From Gammaproteobacteria bacterium (GTDB lineage Bacteria; Pseudomonadota; Gammaproteobacteria; GRL18): DNA of 45,570 nucleotides. Where the stretch lies: contig JADGDG010000029.1 in the NCBI GenBank assembly GCA_016744995.1, positions 1 to 45,570 of the forward strand, in the 5' to 3' direction. The first letter of the stretch is position 1, and every line of letters begins with the position of its first letter. The notes beneath the pieces are model-generated. The model was not told the origin of the DNA, did no database searches, and worked only from the letters and a program-made list of their open reading frames with translations. Positions 25,313 to 35,191 of this stretch are shown here, piece after piece. A program made the translations under genes and the position numbers.

Positions 25313-27915
25313 GCTATTCAAAGGGACATCCTTCCGCCCTTGTGGCTCATTTTTTCCCGGGAAAGTCCCAGTCATTTATATGGCATTTTCTATTATTTCT
25401 GGTTCCTGTTTCCCTGGTATTAATTATTGGTATCGGCTTACATTATTCCTTTCATGTCAAAGCCAATCTGAAAACACTGGAAAAAACAGACTTACTCAAT
25501 GTGCGTCTGGCGCAATTAACGGTTAATAATGTGTTGCAGGATATTGTTTCTGATATCAATTATCTGCAGGAACACAATCAGTTACGCAATGGTTTTATCA
25601 ATACACCAAGAGCCAGAAAACTCCTTGAACAGGATTTTTTAAGTTTCAGCAAAAATCGTAAAATTTATGACCAGATCCGATATCTTAATCTTAACGGCAA
25701 AGAAATTGTTCGCATAAATTATCAAAATGGTCAGCCGCTTGTTGTACCTATAGAAGAGCTGCAAACCAAGGACAATCGTTACTATGTTGCAAATACACTG
25801 GCATTAGAAAAGGGTGATATTTATTGGTCACCCTTTGATCTTAATGTTGAGAATCATCAAATAGAAGCACCATACAAACCAACCATTCGTATTGGTACAC
25901 CGGTTTATAACACTTATGGTCGCAGAACCGGTGTTTTAATTTTAAATTTTGACGGCAAAAAATTAATCAATGAATTCAAACGTGCAACAGCAAACATTGC
26001 CAATCATATTATGCTGGTTAATGAATCCGGCTACTGGCTGATACACCCTCAGTCCAGAAATGAATGGGGTTTTATGTTTTCCAATCCACAGACGTTTGCC
26101 AGTGAGCACCCTGAATTATGGCAAACAATTGATGCCAATCAACGAATTGCTCAACAATACATTGAGCAAAGCTTATTAACTTATGCCACTATTTTTTTTA
26201 ATTCCATTAATACCGATAATTCTAATAGTAAAGAAAAAAGCTCATCTATTAGTCATTCCCCGACTCATGCTAAAGGCTATTGGAAAATAATTGCCTTCGC
26301 ACCACCCAATTTATTAAACCAGTCCAGTTCAGAATTTTTTCAACGTAATGCTTTATTTTATAGCATTATTTTTGTACTGGTTACCATCGGTGCTTTTTTA
26401 TTAGCCCGACTGCAGATTTTTAATCAAAAATCTGAAGCCCAGGGTGAATATGAAAGAAGTTTCCGAAACATTTTAGAGTCAATGGAACTCATAGCAATCA
26501 CCCTGGATACAAAAGGCAAAATTATTTTTTGTAACCATTCATTTATTCAATTATCCGGTTATACGACAGCTGAAATAATTAATAACGACTGGTTTAACTT
26601 TCTGGTTGACAAAGAAGAACGCGAAATACGTAGAAATGATTTATTACAGGCTTTTCAGACAGGTATTACAGAGCACCATGGTGAAGCTGAAATCATCATA
26701 AAAGACGACAGCAGGCGTTTACTTGAATGGAGCAGTACTTTCTCCTATGACAGTCAAAAAAAACCCATAAGTATTACTTTCATCGGCACAGATATCACCG
26801 AAAAAAAATACACAGAAAATGAGTTAAGAAAAGCCAGTCAGGCTATTGAACAAAGCCCAAATACGGTGCTAATTACTGATACATCTGGAAGTATTGTTTA
26901 CACCAATCCAAAATTTACTGAAGTCACCGGCTATACTAAAGAAGAAGTCTTAGGAGAAAATCCAAAAATACTACAGTCTGGAGAAACACTTAAAAATGAC
27001 TATAACGAGCTTTGGCAAGCTTTAAAAAATGGCAATGAATGGATTGGAGAATTTCATAATAAGAAAAAAAATGGTGAACTCTATTGGGAATCCGCCCGCA
27101 TATCAGCCATCAAAGATACCAATGGTCATATCACTCACTTCCTTGCCGTTAAAGAAGACATTACAGAAAAAAAACAACTTGAAGAAAAAGTGGAATTACG
27201 AAACAAAGAAATTGCAAAAAATGAATTGCTTGCCGGTGTGGGTAAAATGGCCAATATGATTGCCCACGATCTTAGAAATCCACTCTCATCCATAAAAATG
27301 GGGATGCAGATTTTGCATAAGGTCAGTGATAAACCAATAGGAGATGAGGCTAAGGAACTCATTGAAATTGGGCTTGAGCAAGTTCATTATATGGAATGTA
27401 TTCTAAGTGATTTATTGAGCTTTTCACGCCCTGACCAGCTTAATCTGGAATGGCTGTCCGTCGAAAAATTATTGGAGACAGCCCTTAATAGTGTTCAGAA
27501 TGAAGTCGATAATAATAACATCACCATTAATACAGATTATCAAACAGGCCTGCCGACAATCCATGCCGATAAGACAAAAATTCGCCAGGTTTTTTCTAAT
27601 TTAATTATAAATTCTATCCAGGCCTTAACAGGCAATAATGAAAGCACTGCTGTTATTTCAATTTCAGCCTTTATTAATATTACAGACTTAGGCCCTATGC
27701 TCGAAATCCAGATTGCTGACAATGGTACCGGCATTGATACAGAAACTCAGAAAAAATTATTTGAGCCATTTTTTACCACCAGAGCTAAGGGAACAGGTTT
27801 AGGACTGGCCATTGTCAAACGAATTATTGAGCAACATAATGGCCGCATAGAAGTAAGTTCTGAGATATCGCATGGTACAACAATGAACCTGTTATTACCT
27901 ATTTCCAATATATGA
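25309..27915 (+). CDS. Membrane sensor histidine kinase (dCache-PAS-PAS-HisKA-HATPase)
   Basis: ATG 25309 overlaps the preceding stop; GTG 25300 is possible but less likely. Two membrane helices (about 27-48 and 345-367) flank a ~300-residue periplasmic domain of dCache type (RYLNLNGKEIVRINYQNGQ, YNTYGRRTGVLILNFDGK). Two PAS domains follow (~385-500 and ~505-620). The H-box IAHDLRNPLSSIKMGM has its His near residue 653, and then come the N-box NLIINSIQAL, DNGTGID and GTGLGLAIVKRI. It senses a periplasmic ligand or redox state and phosphorylates the adjacent response regulator. Its location suggests the signal concerns the bd-like complex's substrate. Confidence 0.88.
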   Translation: MSYSKGHPSALVAHFFPGKSQSFIWHFLLFLVPVSLVLIIGIGLHYSFHVKANLKTLEKTDLLNVRLAQLTVNNVLQDIVSDINYLQEHNQLRNGFINTPRARKLLEQDFLSFSKNRKIYDQIRYLNLNGKEIVRINYQNGQPLVVPIEELQTKDNRYYVANTLALEKGDIYWSPFDLNVENHQIEAPYKPTIRIGTPVYNTYGRRTGVLILNFDGKKLINEFKRATANIANHIMLVNESGYWLIHPQSRNEWGFMFSNPQTFASEHPELWQTIDANQRIAQQYIEQSLLTYATIFFNSINTDNSNSKEKSSSISHSPTHAKGYWKIIAFAPPNLLNQSSSEFFQRNALFYSIIFVLVTIGAFLLARLQIFNQKSEAQGEYERSFRNILESMELIAITLDTKGKIIFCNHSFIQLSGYTTAEIINNDWFNFLVDKEEREIRRNDLLQAFQTGITEHHGEAEIIIKDDSRRLLEWSSTFSYDSQKKPISITFIGTDITEKKYTENELRKASQAIEQSPNTVLITDTSGSIVYTNPKFTEVTGYTKEEVLGENPKILQSGETLKNDYNELWQALKNGNEWIGEFHNKKKNGELYWESARISAIKDTNGHITHFLAVKEDITEKKQLEEKVELRNKEIAKNELLAGVGKMANMIAHDLRNPLSSIKMGMQILHKVSDKPIGDEAKELIEIGLEQVHYMECILSDLLSFSRPDQLNLEWLSVEKLLETALNSVQNEVDNNNITINTDYQTGLPTIHADKTKIRQVFSNLIINSIQALTGNNESTAVISISAFINITDLGPMLEIQIADNGTGIDTETQKKLFEPFFTTRAKGTGLGLAIVKRIIEQHNGRIEVSSEISHGTTMNLLLPISNI

Positions 27916-27943
27916 AAGATATAAACCAAAAGACACAATAGAC

Positions 27944-29374
27944 ATGAGCACAATATTAATTATTGACGATGACAAAGCCAGCTGCCGAATGCTGCAAATG
28001 CATTTTCGCACCCAGGGACATGAGGTATCAATCGCACATTCAGTTGACGAGGGACTCGGCTATAGCAATAAGATCACACCCGAGGTTATTATTCTTGATA
28101 TTCGTATGCCCGGCCGTAGTGGTCTCGAAGGACTACCAGATATAAAACAGACATTTAATAATTGTCGAATTATTATGATCACAGCATTTCATGATATGAA
28201 TAGTACTATTCAGGCAATGAAAGGTGGCGCAGATGATTATATTCATAAACCAATTGATCTGACTGAACTTGATAATGCCGTCAGCAAAGCACTGATATCA
28301 CACTATGGTTCTGATGATGATATTCAAATCGCCTCCCAGCCACTTTCAGAATCATCACTTAACACAATGGTTGGCAGCACGCCTGCTATGCGGGATATAT
28401 TCAAAATCATTGGTCGTGTTGCACAAAGTCCGGCCAGTGTTTTAATTACTGGTGAAAGCGGCACCGGAAAAGAACTGGTCGCACGAGCCATTCATTTATC
28501 CAGTGAGCGTGCATCAGGGCCGTTTATAGCGATTAACTGTGCAGCCCTGGTAGAAACCCTGCTTGAGTCTGATATGTTTGGCCATGAAAAAGGTGCATTC
28601 ACTGGCGCTGTCACCAGGCAAACCGGTAAATTTGCATTAGCAAACGATGGCACGATTTTTCTCGATGAAGTGGGGGAATTATCACTCAGTATGCAAGCCA
28701 AACTATTACGAGTATTGCAGGAAAAGGAGTTTATTCCCGTAGGAGGAAAATCTACTCAAACAACAAACGCCCGAGTGATCGCCGCTACCAATATCGATTT
28801 TACTGAACAAGTAAAAAATGGGCATTTTCGTGAAGATTTATTTTATCGCCTGCAGGTTGTCAATATCCATGTCCCACCATTAAGAGAAAGAAAAGAAGAT
28901 ATTTTTGATTTAGTCCAGTCATTGCTTGGACGTGCTAATAAAGAAATGAATAGAAATGTCACTCGTGTTTCAGTTGATGTGATGCAGGCACTATGTGATT
29001 ACAACTGGCCGGGTAATGTCCGGGAGCTGGAAAATGTTTTGATAAAATCAGTGGCTATGTCTCCAAGGGATATTATTACTGCAGATCTATTGCCTGACAA
29101 AATATTACATAATATTTCAGCCCATAGCTCTGAGCAAAATAAAACTGAAGATTTAAGCAACTTAAGTTTACAGCAAGTTGAAAAAATTCACATTAATCTG
29201 GTTCTCAGGGCAACCAGTGGTCACAAAGGAAAAACATGCGATATTCTCGGGATATCTCGCCCAAGACTACGTCGTTTAATCAAACAATATGAACTTTCTG
29301 ATAGCTTTGATGAAAGCAATGTCCAGGAGCACACCCGTACTCAAATGAGTGAGAACAAAAATGAAAATAAATAG
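27944..29374 (+). CDS. NtrC-family sigma-54-dependent response regulator
   Basis: The 476-aa protein has a receiver domain with acidic pocket IDDD (8-10), phosphoacceptor Asp52 in ILDIRMPG and Lys in HKP. The AAA+ domain has Walker A GESGTGKE, the sigma-54 contact loop GAFTGA, Walker B TIFLDEVGEL and a NWPGNVRELENV sensor region. The C-terminal Fis-type helix-turn-helix is in GKTCDILGISRPRLRRLI. It lies 28 bases after the kinase. It should activate sigma-54 promoters; the two such promoters and two palindromes between 16138 and 16477 are the obvious targets, making the locus self-regulated. Confidence 0.92.
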   Translation: MSTILIIDDDKASCRMLQMHFRTQGHEVSIAHSVDEGLGYSNKITPEVIILDIRMPGRSGLEGLPDIKQTFNNCRIIMITAFHDMNSTIQAMKGGADDYIHKPIDLTELDNAVSKALISHYGSDDDIQIASQPLSESSLNTMVGSTPAMRDIFKIIGRVAQSPASVLITGESGTGKELVARAIHLSSERASGPFIAINCAALVETLLESDMFGHEKGAFTGAVTRQTGKFALANDGTIFLDEVGELSLSMQAKLLRVLQEKEFIPVGGKSTQTTNARVIAATNIDFTEQVKNGHFREDLFYRLQVVNIHVPPLRERKEDIFDLVQSLLGRANKEMNRNVTRVSVDVMQALCDYNWPGNVRELENVLIKSVAMSPRDIITADLLPDKILHNISAHSSEQNKTEDLSNLSLQQVEKIHINLVLRATSGHKGKTCDILGISRPRLRRLIKQYELSDSFDESNVQEHTRTQMSENKNENK

Positions 29375-29945
29375 TTTTTTTAGTATGTTAATTATGCTTT
29401 GTATTTTACCCTCATATGCTTCAGGCAGTGAAAATAATACCTCTCATGAAAACATTGAAATAAATAAGCGGGGTGGTGATTTTTCTTTGATCGGGAAAAA
29501 TGGCTGGGTTAATTTATCAGATTTTCAGGGTAAAGTTGTTGCCATTTATTTTGGCTATACACAATGTCCCGATGTCTGTCCAACCAACCTGAGCCTTTTG
29601 TCCAGCGCCATTGCTCAGCTCAGCCCGAAAGAAAAAGAACAATTTCAGAGTATCTTTATCAGCGTTGATCCTGGTCGGGATACTCTGGACAAATTAGAAG
29701 AGTATGTTAAGTATTTTGATGAAGCAATGATTGGACTCAGTGCCGCTCCAGATGATCTGGATCCCGTTGTTGCACAATATGGTGCCTATTATGAAAAGGT
29801 GCCTTATTCCAACTCAGCACTAATGTACAGTGTTGATCATACTTCTGAAACCTATATTGTGGGGAAAGATGGCAAGCTAGTCACAATTCTACCCCATGGC
29901 ACAAAATCAATTAAAGTTTTAAAAGCGATCAGGGATGCACTGTAA
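29361..29945 (+). CDS. SCO1/SenC family copper chaperone
   Basis: ATG 29361 is chosen since MKINSFFSMLIMLCILPSYA is then a clean signal peptide; GTG 29349 is an alternative. The gene overlaps the regulator's end by 14 bases. The thioredoxin-like fold carries the copper motif CPDVC (Cys69, Cys73) and the distal His160 in SVDHTS, with VDPGRDT between. SCO proteins deliver copper to, or reduce, the CuA site of haem-copper oxidases. No CuA subunit is in the window, so here copper may go to the cupredoxin-like protein or to an unusual oxidase. Its 3' end overlaps the opposing GGDEF gene by 17 bases. Confidence 0.88.
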   Translation: MKINSFFSMLIMLCILPSYASGSENNTSHENIEINKRGGDFSLIGKNGWVNLSDFQGKVVAIYFGYTQCPDVCPTNLSLLSSAIAQLSPKEKEQFQSIFISVDPGRDTLDKLEEYVKYFDEAMIGLSAAPDDLDPVVAQYGAYYEKVPYSNSALMYSVDHTSETYIVGKDGKLVTILPHGTKSIKVLKAIRDAL

Positions 29946-31320
29946 ATTTATTAACACAATTTCGGCCGCTTGCTTTGGCATCATAAAGCGCCTGATCAGA
30001 CTGAGAGATCAATTCATTTAACGTGCTGTTCTTATCATTATTTCTTTCTGAAAGACCAAAGCTAGCCGTTATTGAGCCAATCAAAGGAAAAGAATGCTTC
30101 AGGATAGCGGCTCTTAATTTTTCAGCTAAGATATATGCTTCATCTGTATCAGTTTTTGGAGAAATAATCATAAATTCTTCACCCCCCCAGCGACCAAGTA
30201 TATCGGTAATACGAATATTATTTTCGAGTATTTTTGAAAAATTAATTAGTATTTTATCACCAGTCAAGTGACCATATTGATCATTAACTCGCTTAAAGAA
30301 ATCAATATCAATCATTATGATACTATATTCACGCTGATAGCGCTGATACAAAGCTTCTTGCTGCTCTAAAAAGTCATCCAGTTTTACCCGATTATAAATT
30401 TGAGTCAACTTGTCAGTGATAGAAATTTGTTCTAATTTTTTATTATATTTATTTAATAAAAAATTACGATAGAATAAAAATATTAGAACAATTGCAATGC
30501 CTGTTATCCATTTCCACAAACGAGAATAATCAACTACTTTTTCATAACGAATAGCCAGCCATTGATTTAAAATATTCTGCTTTTGTTTTTCTGATATGGA
30601 TGTAACTGATTTTTCAAAAATATTAAAGAGTAAAGGTTCATCATTTCGTGTTGCTATTCCCAGCTCCCATGTTTTATCGAACTTACCAACAATTTTAAGT
30701 TCGCCAACAAAATTTCTCTGAAATTCATAACCTATTGTAACCAGAGTACCTATAAAGCCGTATAACTCTCCCTGGTTAACCATCTCTAATCCCTGATGTG
30801 ACGAATCTACATCAATAATATCCATTTCCGGATATTTTTTTCTAAGAATTTCACCAAAAGCATAACCTCGGACAACGCCCAGTTTTTTATCTTTTATTGC
30901 CGAGAGTTCCGCAATAAAAAACTTGTCTGTTTTAGTAGCGACCACAACAGGAATTGACAAATAGGGCTTAGTAAAATTCATATATTGCTTTCGCTCTTCA
31001 GTGACCATTGCCAAAGAATAAATATCACATTTTCTGGCTTTGGCAAACTCAATAGACTCAGTCCATGAAACACTGGGGATAAGAACAATCGGAATACCTA
31101 TTTTCTGTTCCAGAATTGCAATGTAATCTGCAGTCATACCAATATGCTGACCAGCCTCAATTTTTTCTAACGGCATCCAGTCCGGGTCAATACACATTGT
31201 AATTTGTTTTTTTTCTTTAAGATAAGCTCTTTCCTGATCCGTAAAGTCTAGACTGGCATATAGAGAAGTAGTTAAACAAAAACAGCTAAGAAAAAATAAT
31301 AAAAGGTATAAAATACGCAT
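29929..31320 (-). CDS. Periplasmic-binding-domain diguanylate cyclase (SBP_bac_3-GGDEF)
   Basis: The 463-aa protein has a signal peptide (to ~23), then a bacterial solute-binding family 3 domain (~35-265: ITMCIDPDWMPLEK, KARKCDIYSLAMVTEERKQY), one membrane helix (~270-290) and a GGDEF domain (~310-460) with LTQIYNR and the active site WGGEEFMII. It would turn periplasmic amino-acid-like ligand binding into c-di-GMP synthesis. There is no EAL domain. Its ATG overlaps the stop of the upstream c-di-GMP gene by one base (TAATG), so the two are cotranscribed. Confidence 0.88.
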   Translation of the reverse strand: MRILYLLLFFLSCFCLTTSLYASLDFTDQERAYLKEKKQITMCIDPDWMPLEKIEAGQHIGMTADYIAILEQKIGIPIVLIPSVSWTESIEFAKARKCDIYSLAMVTEERKQYMNFTKPYLSIPVVVATKTDKFFIAELSAIKDKKLGVVRGYAFGEILRKKYPEMDIIDVDSSHQGLEMVNQGELYGFIGTLVTIGYEFQRNFVGELKIVGKFDKTWELGIATRNDEPLLFNIFEKSVTSISEKQKQNILNQWLAIRYEKVVDYSRLWKWITGIAIVLIFLFYRNFLLNKYNKKLEQISITDKLTQIYNRVKLDDFLEQQEALYQRYQREYSIIMIDIDFFKRVNDQYGHLTGDKILINFSKILENNIRITDILGRWGGEEFMIISPKTDTDEAYILAEKLRAAILKHSFPLIGSITASFGLSERNNDKNSTLNELISQSDQALYDAKASGRNCVNKFTVHP

Positions 31321-33851
31321 TAATTGACAGTCCCGACAGTTATACCATTTTCATTCATAGTCGTTTTCCTTAATTGCTCAACAAAGTCATTGAACTCAAC
31401 CGGTTTTGAAAAATAGTACCCCTGAAATAGATAACAATCATGAGCCAGTAAAAAATTTAATTGTTCTTTTGTTTCCACCCCTTCAGCAATTACTTCAAGT
31501 CCAAGTGATCTTGCCATAACAATAATTGTTTCAACAATGGCATCATCATTTTTATCTTTTGTAACATCTCGAATAAAGGTTTGATCAATTTTTAACATAT
31601 TAACAGGTAATGATTTTAAGTAAGCTAATGATGAATAACCCGTGCCAAAATCATCAATTGAAAAATGGATCCCCATATCCTGCATTTTCTTCATTTTTTC
31701 TGAAAAGGAAGAGAAATTACCGACCAAAGTCTGTTCTGTGATCTCCAGTTCAATATGTTTAGCATCAACCTGATACTTTTCCAGTAAATCTTTAACCTCA
31801 TCCAGATAATCATTTCGCCCAAACTGCCATGGACTGACGTTAATTGCAATACGCTTAAAAGAATCCGATAGATTAAGCTGTAAGATCTCTTTTAGATGAC
31901 CCAGAACCAGTTCCATAACGGCTTTACCTAATGCATGAACAAGGCCGGATTCTTCAGCGATAGGGATAAACTCAGCCGGTGAAATATAACCTTTTTCAGG
32001 ATGCTTCCAGCGAACCAGAGCTTCAGCTGAAATAATAGCGCCTTTATCATTAAATTGTGGCTGCAAGTGAATGGTGAGTTTTTTATCTTTTATGGCATCA
32101 CGTAAATCATTTTGTATCTGCAAACGGTTTTCAAGTAATTTTTGCATATGAGGAGCAAATATTTTAACCGTATTTTTACCCTCATCTTTGGCCTGATACA
32201 TGGCAATATCAGCATACTTAATCAAATCATAACTATCACGTCCTTTTTCTGGAAACATAACAATGCCAATACTGCAGCTAATCTGATGTTTTTCATTTTC
32301 AAGCTTATATTGCTCTTGTAAAAGATCCAGGGTTTTCTGTGCAACAACTTGTGCCCTCCCGGAGGCTGAAACAACATTCTCACCCAGATCAGATAAAAGC
32401 AGAACAAATTCATCACCACCAAGACGACTCACCAGATCTTCTTTACGCACCAGGCTGCAAAGGCGTTTGGCAACTTCTTTAAGCAACAGGTCACCAGTAC
32501 GGTGACCTCGACTGTCATTGATCGTTTTAAAATCATCTAAATCAATAAACAACAATGCACCCTGTTCATTATTTCGTGTGCAGCGGGAGATCTCCTGAGC
32601 CAGGCGTTCCATTAATAAGCGTCGATTTGATAAGCCAGTCAGGGGATCAAACAAGGATAACTTATAAGCTTCCTTTTTAGCCAGAACCTGCTCAGTCATA
32701 TCATGGATAATTAAAATAACTATCCCTTTATCTGCTTTATTTTCATATGCATAGTCAAATACCGCTGTATGACCCTGAAAATATTTTGTCTCACTATTAA
32801 TATCTAATTCATATTCAAATATTTTTGATTCATTGTCTTCAAGAGTCTGAGAGATCTCTCTCATAATTATCTCTGAAACACCTCGGGGGAGTACTTTAGT
32901 CAGTTTTTTGCCAATTAAGCGCTCTTTTTTCTGAGAAAGCAGTTGACTATTATTGCCAAAGATTTCAATATATCGGCCATCTTCATCTAAAATAAAAGCC
33001 AGTTCCGGCATAGCCTGGGTAAAAGCTTCAAGTAAAGCATGCTGCTCCTGCATCTCATTCTTGCTTTTGATGGCATTCAGCTCTGCCTTAGCCTGTTTAA
33101 ACATCTTTTGTGAAATAATTTCACCCATATGATTCAAGCCACGCTTTAACTCTGCAATTTCATCATCACCTCTAATGTTTTCTTCCCAGACATCTATATC
33201 TCCATTTTTGATTGCCTGAATTTTATCTAAAGCCGTTTTAATCCGCTGAACCTGGTAGTGTGAAAAGATAAATCCTGTAAGAAGTGCAATTAGTAAAACA
33301 ATTAAAAAACCTTTTACAACAGCCTCAATGTAGTCATTTAGTCGGGCATAGAGTTCACTCTGTTTCTGAACAATAAAAACTCCAAGCTCCCACTGTGGAA
33401 TTTTTTTATAAAAATAAACCCAGTAATTATCCTCAAATTGTTGAAAGTTATTGCTGTTGTTTACCCTGGACTGATGTATTTTACGAAGTAGTTTAAAATC
33501 AATAGAAGCAAGTTCATGATTCAAAAAAATAGTCTCGGCTTCTTTATCCAGAAAAATTAAAGTGGCTGCTTTATCGCCTGTTTTGTTAAAAAAATGCGGG
33601 GCAAAGTTCGTTTTAATTTTAGTTAATATTTTTTGATAATGGACATTTTGATCCTGCAGTCCCTGTTTTTCCAGAACATTATATTCCTGAGTGATCTGCA
33701 ACTGAATATGCTCTAAATCATTTTTGATCAACTGACTATTCAAATCATAAATAATGCCCTTAATGGTGATAAATCCAATAAAAATCGTCACTGCGGCAGT
33801 TGATGTCACCAGTAAAACACTAAACAGGCTGAGCTTAGGCAATAACCTCAT
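31320..33851 (-). CDS. Membrane GGDEF-EAL protein with HAMP-like and PAS domains
   Basis: ATG 33851 is preferred since MRLLPKLSLFSVLLVTSTAA then starts directly at the first helix; ATG 33905 adds 18 residues. A periplasmic region (to ~190), a second helix and a HAMP-like linker precede a PAS domain (~280-390). The GGDEF domain has RLGGDEFVLLL (active form) and the EAL domain has EALVRWKHP, plus DDFGTGYSSLAYLKSLP. It may make or break c-di-GMP according to its PAS and periplasmic inputs. It is first in a two-gene operon. Confidence 0.88.
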   Translation of the reverse strand: MRLLPKLSLFSVLLVTSTAAVTIFIGFITIKGIIYDLNSQLIKNDLEHIQLQITQEYNVLEKQGLQDQNVHYQKILTKIKTNFAPHFFNKTGDKAATLIFLDKEAETIFLNHELASIDFKLLRKIHQSRVNNSNNFQQFEDNYWVYFYKKIPQWELGVFIVQKQSELYARLNDYIEAVVKGFLIVLLIALLTGFIFSHYQVQRIKTALDKIQAIKNGDIDVWEENIRGDDEIAELKRGLNHMGEIISQKMFKQAKAELNAIKSKNEMQEQHALLEAFTQAMPELAFILDEDGRYIEIFGNNSQLLSQKKERLIGKKLTKVLPRGVSEIIMREISQTLEDNESKIFEYELDINSETKYFQGHTAVFDYAYENKADKGIVILIIHDMTEQVLAKKEAYKLSLFDPLTGLSNRRLLMERLAQEISRCTRNNEQGALLFIDLDDFKTINDSRGHRTGDLLLKEVAKRLCSLVRKEDLVSRLGGDEFVLLLSDLGENVVSASGRAQVVAQKTLDLLQEQYKLENEKHQISCSIGIVMFPEKGRDSYDLIKYADIAMYQAKDEGKNTVKIFAPHMQKLLENRLQIQNDLRDAIKDKKLTIHLQPQFNDKGAIISAEALVRWKHPEKGYISPAEFIPIAEESGLVHALGKAVMELVLGHLKEILQLNLSDSFKRIAINVSPWQFGRNDYLDEVKDLLEKYQVDAKHIELEITEQTLVGNFSSFSEKMKKMQDMGIHFSIDDFGTGYSSLAYLKSLPVNMLKIDQTFIRDVTKDKNDDAIVETIIVMARSLGLEVIAEGVETKEQLNFLLAHDCYLFQGYYFSKPVEFNDFVEQLRKTTMNENGITVGTVN

Positions 33852-34053
33852 GGTTTTATTGTTTCCACTGATATGAGCTGATATTACGAAAAATGGAAAT
33901 ACCATAACAGGATGTCTCGCTACTCATCACGGTATACTCCTCTATTTAAACACATTATTTTGAAATAATTTCCATTTTAAATATAGGAAAATTTTGAGGA
34001 AAGATCAATATTGAGGGGTATTCAGAAGTGTCTATATTGTTATAAACATATCA

Positions 34054-34336
34054 CTGTTTTACGGCCATAGCAGCACCTCAAGGGCACTTCTTCCAGGGCA
34101 CAATTCATTGGTTGTTCGAAAAGCAAAAGAAGGGGGGCGTTGGTACAAAGTGCTGAGCCTGTCGATTGCACGTAAAACTGGTTCGTCTAACTGGGGCTGC
34201 GTCAAGCCCATCCATGGGTCGCTTGACAAAAAACATCCATGTTTTCTGACACCCCAGTTAGACGAACCAGTCTTACGTACACCCTCCTACCTCAGTTGTT
34301 CTCACTGGTGCTGTCCAAAAGCAAAGAAAAAGCAAC
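34054..34336 (-). repeat. ~285-bp structured repeat, copy 2 (inverted)
   Basis: This is the reverse complement of the 9854-10138 block. The main stem pairs 34171-34196 with 34252-34277 (26 bp, one mismatch). The loop contains CCCATCCATGGG and AAACATCCATGTTT hairpins, which on the other strand again show CATGGATG. The 506 bases between the c-di-GMP operon and the transporter operon hold this element and AT-rich sequence only; a frame of 79 codons inside it is a by-product of the repeat. Confidence 0.7.
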
Positions 34337-34411
34337 AGTTCTAATCCCCTTGATTCAATAGTTTCCAAGTATTTTTTATAAACTACCAGAATTAGTACAC
34401 AGAGCAGACAA

Positions 34412-35191
34412 CTAATTAAGCCTTTTGTATCTTATTAATTTTCTCTTTAATACCATATGAATTATCAAGGCGATTAGAGTAATACACCAGACAATAACTG
34501 CACCACTGGGTAAATCGATTATCGAAGAGAAAATCAAACCCAATCCATAGCCCAAAATACCTACACTATAGCCAATTAATAACGCTGGTTTTGCTTTATA
34601 ATTATTACTAGCCAGAGCTGGGATAATAAGGCTGGCAAAAACCAGGTAAACACCAACCAGTTGAACTGAGCTGGTTACAGCCATTGCAAAAAGTAGATAA
34701 AATCCCATGCGACTAAAATATTGCCTGAACTTAAACCATGCAGTTAAAATAACAATTGTCATTAATGAAATTGGCATGAGTTGATCCCAGGTCACCCAAA
34801 GGATTTGACCAACTAATAGTTCTTTCAGATGCTCACCTCCCTGAGGATTATTGGCCAATAATAAAATACTGGCTGTTGCTGATAAAATAAATGTCACGCC
34901 TATCAGTGCTTCATGAATGGTTCCCCCGAATTTCTCCATCAAACTTAATATCCAGGCACCGATCAAGGCACTGCCCAAAGCAGCTAATTGCACTTCCCAT
35001 CCATGGGCTTGCCAGCCAAACTGGTTGGCCAGAATAACACCCAGTCCAGTGATCTGTGCAATGGCGAGATCAATAAAAATAATACCCCGTTTAAGTACCT
35101 CCTGTCCCAGTGGTACATGAGTTGCCAGAACTAACAGGCCAGCGATAAACGCTGGCCCGAGAATGCTTAAAGTCATTCCATCGATGTTCAT
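34412..35191 (-). CDS. Metal (zinc/manganese) ABC transporter permease, ZnuB-like
   Basis: The 259-aa protein has ~8 membrane helices typical of the ABC-3 permease family (for example FIAGLLVLATHVPLGQEVL, LVGVYLVFASLIIPALASN near 180-200). It forms the channel for a metal released by the partner binding protein. Its ATG overlaps the stop of the ZnuA-like gene by one base (TAATG). No ATPase gene (ZnuC) lies in the operon; the structured repeat follows instead. Confidence 0.85.
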   Translation of the reverse strand: MNIDGMTLSILGPAFIAGLLVLATHVPLGQEVLKRGIIFIDLAIAQITGLGVILANQFGWQAHGWEVQLAALGSALIGAWILSLMEKFGGTIHEALIGVTFILSATASILLLANNPQGGEHLKELLVGQILWVTWDQLMPISLMTIVILTAWFKFRQYFSRMGFYLLFAMAVTSSVQLVGVYLVFASLIIPALASNNYKAKPALLIGYSVGILGYGLGLIFSSIIDLPSGAVIVWCITLIALIIHMVLKRKLIRYKRLN

